NCBI RefSeq assembly: GCF_041146395.1
Contig: NC_090999.1
Coordinates: 70,809,001 to 70,873,000 of the forward strand
DNA from: Eulemur rufifrons
Lineage: Eukaryota; Chordata; Mammalia; Primates; Lemuridae
DNA length: 64,000 bases
Reading direction: 5' to 3'
Part shown: one piece after another, positions 12,840-23,989 of the stretch
Position numbering within the stretch: the stretch's first letter is position 1
How the letters are laid out: the number at the start of each line of letters is the position of its first letter
Made by a program: the position numbers and the translations under genes
Notes under the pieces: generated by a model
The model's database searches: none
The model's input: only the letters and a program-made list of their open reading frames with translations
Told to the model about the DNA's origin: nothing

Positions 12840-15800
12840 CTTTTCTGGTTTCTAACTATCTTAGTCTTAGAAACATGAGCAAATTCTTCTGTGGGGATTA
12901 AGGAAAAAGATTTCCCTTCAAGACTTGATTTTATTCTGCAGTGAATTTTTATGACCAAGTTATTAACCCCTGAAAAATGGGATTTATAATGGAAACACTG
13001 ATAGATTCTTAATGGTAGCTGTGCTGGCAGGCACCCATATATTAGCCTTAATAGTTTCAAATTGTGAAACTAAAGTGATTGAAAACCTACTAACTTACAC
13101 TTAAGGAATCTCTGCTTCAGTAGTTTTTGCTATCTCCCTCATTTGAATGATTTTTTAGGCCGTTCTAAAGACTACTGTCCTATATTTATGAAAATGAGAG
13201 TTACAATACTGTAGGATTTTGTGGACATCATAAACTTAGAACGGCATATTTATTCCTGAATGGCTCAAGACTCTGTGGTCCTTTTCTATTTAAGAAATTT
13301 ACCTGCATAAAAATCTTGAGTTCTCTAGCCATAAATTCTATAGCCTGAGGCCTTTTTCCTTTTTCTCCCATTTTTATACATTTCATTCATTTTTCTAGTG
13401 GCTCATTGAACAGCTGAAGGGGATAACAATGTAATTTCATGAACAGTGACCAAAAAAAAAAAAAAAAAATTATCCTTGACTTGGGTGGGTAAGCGGACTC
13501 TTCATGCAGTAGAATTGCAGCTGGATGCCAGACTTTCAATGGCTTGATCTCACGTAACCTATTCCCTGCAACTGTCTTATCTCACGGCCACTTTTATGCG
13601 ACCTGACAGCCCGTGTACAGATGTAGCAGTAAATACATGCTGCCAGTGCTTAAAAAAAAATTTTCCCTATCATCATGTTTATCAGGATAAATGTGTTGCC
13701 AGATATATTCTTCCTGAGTTGATATTAACAGAGCATGGCAAATGTCATCTCTCCTTCCTCAAGGGGTTCTTCTGAAGCTCTCATTTGGCATTTAAAAACA
13801 TTGAACATGGTTGAATGGATCCAGATGCATTCTCTAACAGAACTTACAGAAACATGGAGAATAGCTTCATCCTCTCAAGTATTATATTATTTCAGGGCTA
13901 TTTTAACACGAAGTAGGAAATTTAAAGAACTTTTGCCCTGAACCAATTGTAACGTGCAGCACAACAAGAAAAATCAAATGAGTCATTACAGGAAATTTTG
14001 AAATCCCCTGCTTAAAAGTTTTGGGGACATGGGAAGCCATTTCGCCCTGATTGTTGTGTTTTTCAAGAATGATTAGAGCAAAATCATGTAAACATCATAG
14101 ATTGAGAAATACAATGCTGGTTCTGATTTCAGATGTATGTGTTTAAAAATCAAACACAGCCCATACAGAAAACAGCAATAGTACCAGGATTCAAGAAGTA
14201 TGTTTATGCAGCTCCATTACAAATACTATCCTAAACAGAATTTGCATGGATGAAGTTTTCCCTCACCCTTTATAAGCTACGAGGAACAATGCAAGAATTT
14301 CAAGTCACCACCCAGCTTTCAATTTTCCATCACTGAAAAGCTTATCCTTTGCGTGCAAACCTCTAGCTGTGGCTGACGGCTGAAAGCCCATTATATTTCA
14401 GCTGCCATCTGGCAGCAGAGATTCAATCCATTGCTTCAATCACAGTGGCCTGTCTTCTGTAGCTCTGGGAATTGTACTAAAGTGCATGATTTAAATGTCT
14501 TCACTGTCAAATTATTGTTGTTTAGTTCATCAAGATAAATTTTAAAAACACAGGAAAAAATATGCCCTAAAGAGTATTATTTGCTGTAAGAAAGAAAACT
14601 ATTTGAAAAATCAACAGTTGCTAAGAGATCTCAATTAGTTTTATTCCTAATGCTAGGGTTTCCTAAATGTGAGGTAACAGAGTAATAATTACCAGATAAG
14701 CCAAATGTTTAATGTGTAAAGGGCCCGATTCAAACATTTTGGTAGGAAAATGTAGTGCTTTGAATAATTGGAAGTTTATAAATTCCTTGCCTTTTTGCTT
14801 TTTGCCCTCCCAAGATCATTTCTTACTCATTTTGTTGTTTATTTTTTGGGCAATTGCTCTGCAACAGGCATTGTGCAAGACATGGGAATAAAAGATACAT
14901 AAGGCATAGTCCTTGCCTTCTAGGAACTAGGAAAAGTAGGAGAACAGCCTTTGACTTATGACATGCTGTAAGTCACTTCTTTGTCACAAAAAGAAAACAC
15001 ATCTATCTGACAGTAGGGGACAAGGAAAAATATGGCAGCCAACTTTGCATACTCATACCTGGTTTCTTTTAGGTGGCCCTGCACACCACAGCATACACCA
15101 CCAGAGGATGCCTACAATTGTTCTCAACCTTTTATTTACCCAGATATACTTGAGGGACGTGCCATACCCCATCAGTAATTGCAACTCACTTTTCAAGGGG
15201 GGAGCACAGGAGAGGGCAGTGGGATAGTATCAGATTGTCCACAAAACCCTGTGTTTGAAAAAGGCCCAGAGCTGGTTTTGATTGTACCCTTCGTCTCCCT
15301 TGAGAATCACTGGTCTGCCATGCAGAATTGAACCACGCAAGGGGGATGAGTCTCCACATGTACCCATCTGGAATTAAGAAAGACAATTAAGAAGCTAACT
15401 AACGATGAGCCATAAGTAGAAACCAGTTCACTTCACCCTCTCCACTCCAGAGAACTCCTGTTTTCTATTTGTGAAGAGAAGATCCTCTCACTTATCTCCT
15501 CGCATTACTCTCCTAAATAAGTGTTTTGGCTCCGATATTTTCCTAAGCTTTCCAGAGAACAATACAGACAATTTTCAGAGTTGGGATTTGGGGATTCTTA
15601 TTCCACTTCTGGAAGAACTCCAGGAGAATATCTGGCAGAGCCCAGGACCCTAAGTTTGCATGAGCCAGATCTCTAGGGATAGTCAGAGAATGAAACTCAC
15701 TAAGACATAACTGTAAAATGGAAGGTTGCCTACATCAGAGTAAACATGCGGAAGAAGGACTGAGAAAACTATAGAAGAAGGGGCAGAAGTTATCATAAGT

Positions 15801-16325
15801 TACCGCATTTACTTATTAAATTCTCATCTCCCTGTTGTGTTGTAGATACAAAAGCAGGGAGAGGAAGGAAAGGTAAAACATAAGTGAATAAAAAGCTTCC
15901 ACAAAAGATGTTGATTAATAAAAGTACATCAAAAGGACAAATCCTGTCCCCTTCTCCCCTGTGTTCTCCACAGTGGAGCTAGATGGAGAGGTGACCATTT
16001 CAATCCTCCTTAACCTTTCCATAGTTCCCGTCATCCACACGATGACAGCCAACCGAGCAGACTGTTCAGTGGGGAGGCCTGTTGCAGTCCACGCCCTGAA
16101 CCCACCTGCCTGCTCTGGTCAGTGCTGTGCCCCACATCCATCTCCATCTGGGAAAGCCCATCTGCTTGCAGTTCTGTGTAACCCCCTCTCCTCCCACACC
16201 CCATACTGTTTTTTGCCATGATGCTTTTGCTTTTGCTCTTTCATCTGAAGGGAGGAGGACCCTCTTCACCTTTCTCTGTCTCTGTGGTTCTTACCCACCC
16301 ATCAAAACTATGAGTCTTCTCCTCT
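12840..16325. other. Intergenic DNA, nothing recognised
   Basis: Includes an A18-type run near 13452-13469. Overlapping frames around 15961-16327 on both strands show no domain and look like chance in a locally GC-richer stretch. Confidence 0.4.
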
Positions 16326-16329
16326 AGGC

Positions 16330-16520
16330 AGAACTCCCTCTTGGCCTAAAGCCTCCTTCCTTATTTCCCACAGCAGCTCAGATATACCTGTGTTTTACCT
16401 CTTACCATATTTATATTTAAATGATCTGTTTGCGCATTTGTTTCTTCCTCCATACTTTAAGCTCTTCAAGGTTAATGAGCTGAGTACAATACCTGGAACA
16501 TAGTAGACTTCAAATGAGTT
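16330..16520 (+). repeat. L2 3' end remnant
   Basis: Phrases of the L2 tail in order: 'tactttaagctcttcaagg', then 'gtacaatacctggaacatag'. Confidence 0.55.
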
Positions 16521-16814
16521 GGGTTTTTGTTTGTTTGTTTACTAAACTGAAAAGTGAGCATTAAGGGCAAAATTTTGTTTTACTATCAGGGAAAAACTTG
16601 TGGATTAGATAATCTTGAACATATTAATGAGATGCAATGGACTTACATTTCTAGGCATCACAAAAGCACCAAATCAAATATCAAAGCGGGGTTCTCAAAC
16701 TCATGCCCCCCATACCCATCACACCCATGTTTGCTGTCACACCAGGGGAGGTCGTCTGCATGAAGGATTGAGAGAGGGCTCGGGAGACTGCTCCCCGCCT
16801 TCACCTGCTCCACT

Positions 16815-16930
16815 AATTGCTACCTGAGTAGCCTTGAGCAGGTTACTGAGCCACTTTTGCCTCAGTCCTTTATCTGTAAAATGGGGACAATAATTGAGTT
16901 ATTGTGAGAGAGTATATATAAAATGTTTAT
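16815..16930 (+). repeat. MIR SINE remnant
   Basis: Sense MIR core: 'gccttgagcaggttactgag' followed by 'ctcagtcctttatctgtaaa' and 'atggggacaataattgag'. Confidence 0.75.
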
Positions 16931-17059
16931 TAAAGCTTACTATGGTCACTACTGCTGCCTTTATTCTCTCCTACCACATTGTTTTCCCTTGTTATTTTCA
17001 TCCATTGTAGTAACTGCCTATTGAGTGGTAAAGCACATGGCCCTGTAATAGAGGTATTG

Positions 17060-17200
17060 TTAGCTGACATTTTATAGATGATGCCATTGAAACTCAAAGA
17101 GATTAGATATATCACCCACAGTCACACCACTAGCAAGGGATGGAGCCAGGAAATAAAGCCAAAGCAGGCCAGTTCTAAGTCCAGTACTTTTTAACAAGAC
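17060..17200 (-). repeat. MIR SINE remnant
   Basis: Antisense MIR: 'gaaactcaaagagattag', 'cacagtcacaccactagc', then 'aaggccagttctaagtcc'-like text. Confidence 0.65.
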
Positions 17201-17209
17201 CGAGCTGCT

Positions 17210-18060
17210 TTCTCACCTCCTCAGAAAAAAATAAAATTGTGCAGGTTTTATAAGTTCTGTAGTCCCCTAGAATGTGGCTGTATGATTTCAACCAATCTAG
17301 AAAATTCTCTTAACCCCAAACAACACCTCTCTCACTTTCTGAAGCTTATAGTCCCTAGAGGCAATAACATATTTAGTTCCACAATCAGAAATGAAATGGA
17401 AAAAGAGCAACTGTTTCTGAGAAGTAACATATTAGTATTCATGCTAAAGGATTAATGACAAACACAAAGTCCTTTCTTAAAAGCAATTTTATAGAAAGCA
17501 TCAAAGAAACGAGGAGTGTATACAAAATATTTTACTGCTAAAGACAGAAAAGTTAAAGGCATTTTAAAACCAAAGTAGTTGTTTTTAACCTACTTTTTTT
17601 TTTTTCTTTTTGTATTGTTTCTGCTGTTTTGATGAAAGGTATAGAGAACTTTCTAGAATTATGCTCAATAGCACACATACCCATTCATTCCAACTTTTGA
17701 ATGTCTTATCAGGGGATTCACAACTCATAAAGTCCAAACCTACACATCAGTTCAAGGGTCTCTGGCTTGGAACCAAGGAGGCCATCCCAAAGATTTTGCA
17801 GCAGATACCAATAAGGGAAAATAACAGATTTAGAAATACTAAGGAGTCCAAGTCAAGCTGTTTCCCTAGCTCATAGTCTTACCACCCTTGTTACAGAATC
17901 TTTTCTCCTAATTTTGAAAAGCCCCAGACTTTTCCATATGACCCTTGGGTTAAGAACTAATGACCTGAAGCAAATAATATGCACCTCCCATAACCTTACC
18001 ACTTATTTCATTATGCTATAAAATGTGGGATCAAATTTACTTTAGACAAGGGCTTTCTTG
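17210..18060. other. Intergenic DNA, nothing recognised
   Basis: Two short plus-strand frames (17237-17455, 17610-17876) show no domain. No RNA gene seen. Confidence 0.45.
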
Positions 18061-18078
18061 ACCACATGTATCATTCTC

Positions 18079-18365
18079 TTTTTTTATTTCATAGTATTAT
18101 AGGGGCACAAATGTTTTTGGTTACATGGATCTCCTTTGTAATGCTTGAGTCAGCATTAAAAGTATACCTGTCACCCAGATGGTGTTTATTGTACCCATTA
18201 GGTAGATTTTCACCCATCTCCTCCTGACCCCTCCCCCTGCTTGATTTCCATTGAGTTTTATCTCCCTCGATGCACGTGGGTGCTCATCAATTACTTCCAA
18301 TTTAATAGTGAATACATGTGGTGTTAGTTTTTCCATTCTTTAGACACTTCACTTAACATAATGGT
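18079..18365 (-). other. L1 3'UTR and short poly(A) tail
   Basis: The tail appears as T7 on the plus strand, preceded on the element's strand by 'catagtattatagg' reversed and an AATAAA-like end. The segment shares landmarks with the truncated copy at 5.1-5.3 kb. Confidence 0.75.
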
Positions 18366-18369
18366 CTCT

Positions 18370-21300
18370 AGTTCCATTCAAATTGTTGAAAAAGGCATTA
18401 AGTCATCCTTCCTCATGGCTGAGTAGTATTCCATAGTATACATGTACCATATTTTGTTAATCCACTCATGAATTGATAAGCATTTGGGTTGATTCCACAT
18501 CTTTTCAATGTGAATTGTGCTACAGTAAACATTCAAGTGCACATGTCTTTTTTGTAAAATGACTCCTCTTCTTTTGGGTAAATACCCAGTAGTGGGATTG
18601 CTGGATCAAATGGTACGTCTACATTTAGTTTTTGAGGAATCCCCATACTGTTTTCCATAGAGGCTGTACTAATTTGCACTCCCAACAACAGTGTAGAAGC
18701 ATTCCTTTCTCTCTGCATCCATGCCAGCATCTATTGTTTTTGGACTTTTGAATAAAAGCCATTCTCACTGGGGTAAGGTAATAGCTCATAGTGGTTTTAA
18801 TTTGCATTTCCCTGATGATTAGTGATGATGAGCATTTTTTCATGTGTTTAGTGGCCATTTGTCTGTCATCTTTTGAGAAGCTTCTGTTCATGTCTTTTGC
18901 CCACTTTTTAATGGGACGATTTGATTTTTTTCTTGCTGATTTGCTTGAGTTTTTTGTAGATTCTGGTTATTAGTCCTTTATCAGATGTATAGCTTGCAAG
19001 GATTTTCTCCCATTCTGTAGGTTGTCTGTTTGTGCTATTAATTATTCCTTGGTTGTGCAGAAGCCTTTTAATTTAATCAAGTCCCATTTATTTATTTTTG
19101 TTGTTTCTGTGATTGCCATTGGGTTCTTCTTCATAACTTCTTTTCCTAGGCCAATATCTAGAAGAGCTTTTCCAAAATTTTCCTCCAGAATTTGTATGGT
19201 TTCATGCTTTACATTTAAGTCTTTTATGCATCATGAATTAATTTTTGTGAGTGGTGAGAGATATGGATCCTGTTTCATTCTTCTACATGTGGCTATCCAA
19301 TTTTCCCAGCACCATTTATTGAATAGGGATTCTTTTCTCCAGTGTATATTGTTATCTGCTTTGTCAAAGATCAGTTGGCTGAATCTGTATGGTTTTATAT
19401 CTGGGTTTTCTGTTCTATTCCATTGGTTTAGGTGTCTACTTTTGCGACAATACCATGCTGTTTTGGTTGCTATAGCCTTATAGTATAGTTTGAAGTCTGA
19501 TAATGCGATGTCTGCCAATTTGTTCCTTTTGCTTAAGATTGCTTTGGCTATTTGAGCTCTTTTCTGGTTCCAAACAAAAAGTAGAATTATTTTTTCTAGA
19601 TCTATGAAATATGACATTAGTATTTTGATGGGGATTGAACTGAATCTGTAAATCACTTTGGGTAATATGGACATTTTAACAATGCTGATTCTACCAAGCC
19701 ATGAGCATGATATATTTTTCCATTTGTGTGTTTCATCTGCAATTTCTTTCCTCAGTGTTTCATAGTTCTCTTTGTAAGATCTTTCACCTCCTTGGTGAAG
19801 TATATTTCTACGTATTTTATTTTCTTTGTAGCAATTTTGAATGGTATTGAGTCTTTGATTTGACTCTCAGCTTGACCATTATTGGTATATAGGAATGTTA
19901 CTGATTTGTGTACGTTGATTTTGTAACCTGAGACTTTGCTGAATTTATTTATCATTTCCAGGACTCTCTTGATGGAATCTTTGAGGTTTTCTAAATATAA
20001 GGTCACATTGTCTGAAAAAAGATATAGTTTAACTTCCTCTTTCCTGATTTAGACATCATTTATTTCTTTCTCTTGTCTGATTGCTCTGGGTAGGACTTCC
20101 AGCACTATGTTGAATAGAAGTGGTGACAGTAGGCATCCTTGTCTTGCTCTAGTTCTTAGTGGGAATGCTTTCAACTTTTCCCCACTCAGTATGATGCTGG
20201 CTATGGGTTTGTCATATATGGCTTTTATAATTTGGAGATATGTTCCTTCTATGCCTAGTTTGTTGAGGGGTTTTATCAAGAAAGGGTACTGAGTTTTATT
20301 GAATGTTTTTTCTGCATGTATTGAGATGATCATATGATCTTTGGTTTTGCTCCTGTTTATGTGGTGAATCACATTTATTGATTTACATATGTTGAACCAT
20401 CTTTGCATCCCTGGGATGAAGCCTACTTTGTCATGGTGGATAATTTTTTAATGTGCTGTTGAATTCAGTTTACTAGTATTTTATTGAGAATCTTTGCATC
20501 TATATTCATAAAGGATATTGTTCTGTAGTTTTCTTTTTTTGTTGTGTCCTTTCTTGGCTTTGGCATCAATGTAATACTGGCTTCATAGAATGAGCTGGGG
20601 AGGATTCCTGCCTTCTCAATGTTATGGAATAATTTCTGCAAAATGGTTACCAACTCTTTTTTGTAGGTCTGATAAAATTCAGCTGTGAATTCATCTGGTC
20701 CAGGCCTTTTTTTATTGGAAGATTTTTTTATTGATGCTTCGATCTCTTTGCTCATTATTCATCTGTTCAGGAGTTTTATTTCTTCCTGAGTCTTGGGAGT
20801 TTGTGTGTTTCCCGGAATTTGTCCATTTTCTCTGCATTTTCAAGATTATGTGTGCAGAGATTTTCATAGTATTCACAGATGATATTATGTATTTCTGTGG
20901 TATCAGTTGTAATATCTCCTTTTTCATTTCTGATTGAGCTTATTGGGGCCTTTCTCTTGTATTCCTGGTTAATCTAGCAAAAGGTCTATCAATTTTTTTA
21001 TCTTTTTAAGGAACCAAATTTTTGTTGTGTTCACTTTTGTATTATTTTCTTGTTTTTTTATTTCATTTATTTCTGCCCTGACCTTTATTTCTTTTCTTCT
21101 GATGGCTTTGGATTTGTTTTGCTCGTCCTTTTCTAGTTCCTTGAGATGTGTCATTAGATTGTTAATTTGTGATCTTTTTGTTGTAGGCATTTAAGGCTAT
21201 AAATTTTCCCCTTAGGACTGCTTTTGCTGAATCCATAGATTTTGATAGCTTGTGTCCCCATTGTCATTCAGTTCAAGGAATCTTTTAATTTCTATCTTAA

Positions 21301-22020
21301 TTTCATTATTGATCCAATAATCATTCAGCAGCAGGCATTTATTTTGTGTAGAATTGAGTGTTTCTCTTGGAGTTGATTTCTAGTTTTATTCCACTCTTGT
21401 CTGAGGAGATACATGTTATGATTTCTATTTTTTGAATTTGTTGAGCCATGTTTTGTGCCCTAAAATATGATCATTCTTGGAGACTGTTCCATGTGCTGAT
21501 GAAAAGAATGTATATTTAGTAGTTTTGGGGTAAAATGTTTTGTAAATGTCTGTTAGGCCCATTTATTCTAGAGTCCCATTTAAGTCCAGTGTTTATTTAT
21601 TTTCTGTCCAGTTCTGTCAGTGGGGTATTGAAGTCTCCAGCAATTACTGTGTCACTGTTTATCTCTTTGTTAGATCTAGTAGGATTTGTTTTGTGAATCT
21701 AGGTGCTCTTGTGTTAAGTGCATAAATATTTAGGATTATTATGTCTTCTTATTGAATTTTCCCTTTACCATTAGATATTGACCATCTTTGTTTTTCTTTA
21801 CTATTGTTAATTTAAAGTCAATTTGATCTGATATGAGAATGACTATGTCTGCTTTCTTTTGGTTTCCATTTACATAGAATATTTATTTCCATCCTTTGAC
21901 CTTTAGTCTGTATGACTCCTTGTGGATTAGGTGTGTTTCCTGGAGACAGCAGATACTTGGCTTTTTTTTTTTTTTAATCCATTTAGCCTGCCTATGCCTC
22001 TTGAGTGAGGAATTCAAACC
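18370..22020 (-). pseudogene. L1 ORF2 remnant (endonuclease and reverse transcriptase)
   Basis: In intact L1 this protein nicks target DNA and reverse-transcribes L1 RNA at the nick. Decayed pieces lie in order on the minus strand. The 3' part (18533-18891) is the C-terminal region, with a Cys-rich stretch around '[20 protein letters not shown]'. Pieces at 19231-19674 and 19752-20006 follow, then the RT core at 20049-20408, which has '[18 protein letters not shown]'. A further RT segment at 20465-20755 contains '[17 protein letters not shown]'. The RT catalytic box at 20008-20019 reads F-S-D-N, so the second aspartate is gone. Many stops and frameshifts separate the pieces; the endonuclease part (about 21.2-22.0 kb) is especially decayed. 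Nonfunctional. Confidence 0.88.
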
Positions 22021-22224
22021 ATTCACCTTGGTTGATTGATAGAATTGATATGTGGGATACTGTTCTATTCCTCCGGCTGGGTATACTTTATTGCTTTCTT
22101 TTATCTCTTATATTATTGTTTTATATGAGCTCTGAGCTTAAGGTTTTGGGTGGTTTTACTCTGGTGGGTGACTGTTATGCTGATCCATGTATAATGTAGT
22201 TCTGAGTATTTCTTGCAGGGCAGG

Positions 22225-22860
22225 TCTGGTCTTGACAAGACTGGCCTTGACAGGGTGTGTTTGCTTGTATGGAAAAGTTTATTTCTCTTTCTGGTATGAA
22301 ACTTAGTTTTGTAGGATACAAAATTCTAGGCTGGCAGTTGTTTTATTTAAGAAGACTAAAAATGGGACCCCACTCTCTTCTGGCTTATGAGTTGTCTGTT
22401 GAGAAGTCTGCAGTTAGCCTAATGAGTTTTCCTTTGTAAGTTACTTGATGATTTCACCTTATGGCTCATAAGTTCCTACTTCTTGTTAATTTTTGCCGGT
22501 CTGATGACTATGTAACTTGCTGATTGCCTCTTTACAATGAATCACCCAGGAGTTCGTTGAGGTTCTTGTACCTATATGTCTGAATCTCTAGCAAAACCAG
22601 GGAAGTTTTCCTCAATTATTCCCTCAGATAGGTTTTCCAGCCCTTGTGTATTTTCTTCTTCTCCCTCATGGATGCCTGTGATTCTTATATTTGGTCATTT
22701 TACATAATCCCACATTTCTTGTAGGCTTTGTTTGGTCCTCTTAATTCCCTTTTCTTTATTTTGAATGACTTAATTAATTTAAAAGAGTTGTCTTCAAGCT
22801 CTGAGATTTTTTTCTTTAGCCTGGTCTGGTCTATTCTTAAAACTTTCTATTGGTGTCCTG
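22225..22860 (-). pseudogene. L1 ORF1 remnant (RNA-binding chaperone)
   Basis: Minus-strand text corresponds to the C-terminal half of L1 ORF1p, the trimeric RNA-binding protein that coats L1 RNA. The stretch near 22257-22420 reads as its conserved C-terminal end, and 22690-22740 as its RNA-recognition start. The N-terminal coiled coil is mostly missing: recognisable ORF1 sequence stops near 22860 and 5'UTR-like DNA follows directly, suggesting an internal deletion. Stops break what remains. Confidence 0.7.
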
Positions 22861-23971
22861 CAAATACACTGGAGCTGGGACCCACACCGCACTCTCTTCT
22901 CAGTTCTGCCCACATGGGCTCCCTCACCTCCTGAGATTAGTTGACAGATTTCCCCTCCATGCCCCCAAGCAACACGATCAAGCCCTGGGGGTATGAAATC
23001 TGGGCTGCAGGCCTGTACCCAAGTGCCCAAAGATCAATCCCTGACTGTGCCAGGGAGAAGTGTACTGGTCCTGAGTTGCCTATAGGGGTGCTAAATCAGG
23101 TTTGATGTCCCTCCACTTTGGGGTGTTCTCTACTCTAAGGGAACCACCAGGAAAATTGCATCAGAGAGGGCCAGTGAGCAGGGAGCTCATAGTCCAAGCA
23201 CCCTAGTCTGATGCAGGACCTTAAGAAGAAAAGTTTGAGCCCACTCTCTGTGGAAGCCTGTGTGTTAGCTCAATTGTCTCTCTTGGCAGCCATGGGTGGG
23301 GGAGGGAAGGGGAGTAAAAGAGTCTGGATGGAAGAAAGCTAGCACTCTAATCATCTCTGTCCCTCTCTCTGGAGTCACCCAGATCCCCTGAAACCCCTGG
23401 ACTCCTGAGGCTCCTGCAATCTGGGCCAAGCTGGGAAATGTTTGTGTGGGCATGAGGAAGACAAAACCTGAGGAGTTGGAACCTCCTGGGGAGGACAAAG
23501 GTGCATGGTGGGTGGAGAAAAAATATGGCACCTGGCATCCTGCCTCAGGTCTGCAGTGATGTAAGCACCCCAGGAGGGCTGGGAGCCTGGTGCCCTGTCC
23601 ACAAGAAGCTCCCAGTTCATTAGCAGAAGCAGCTTTTGGGCTTGTGGGAGTAGACAGTCTCTAACAGCTCAGGAACCCTCTGACTCTCAGAGATGTAAGG
23701 GAAGGAGAAACAAACCACTCCACCTACCCTTTACACTGGTCTCCAAACCTCTCAGGGGTTGATCTTTTCCAATATTTTGCTCCTTCTTGTTCTGTGTCAC
23801 AACTTCTTCCCATGGAGTCTCTTGTAGGTTTTGGCACTCTTCCTTCAGAATTACACCCAATCTATGCTTGTTTGTTGGTTTGGTTTTTTCTCTTTCATCT
23901 AAAATGTTTCTTTCTTACTGAGACACTCTGGCAGCTGGTGTCTCTGGTCAGCCATCTTACCAAGCCACCCC
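22861..23971 (-). promoter_or_regulatory. L1 5'UTR (internal promoter region)
   Basis: A GC-richer block of about 1.1 kb, unlike the AT-rich flanks, at the 5' side of the L1. At its outer end the minus strand has 'aagatggctgacc', resembling the YY1-binding start of primate L1 promoters. Overlapping frames at 23265-23620 lie inside it and are not genes. Confidence 0.7.
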
Positions 23972-23989
23972 GATGTGTAACATTCTGAT

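Larger units (their letters stand above)
18066..23986 (-). mobile_element. Nearly full-length L1 LINE, minus strand, broken
   Basis: About 5.9 kb of L1 in reverse orientation: tail at 18079-18090, 3'UTR, ORF2, ORF1 and a GC-rich 5'UTR ending at about 23971. A diverged target duplication may flank it: ATGTATCATTCT at 18066-18077 against ATGTGTAACATTCT at 23973-23986. Both proteins are interrupted, so it should be inactive. The 5' end keeps the motif AAGATGGC (minus strand), the usual YY1 site position of primate L1s. The 3'UTR differs from human L1, fitting a strepsirrhine lineage. Confidence 0.9.

Noticed and set aside
15961..16327. Overlapping frames on both strands in a GC-richer stretch
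   Set aside because: Frames overlap in both directions and have no domain; composition explains them.
19022..19483. 153-codon plus-strand frame
   Set aside because: Antisense shadow of L1 ORF2.
23265..23620. Three overlapping minus-strand frames
   Set aside because: They lie in the GC-rich L1 5'UTR and match no protein.
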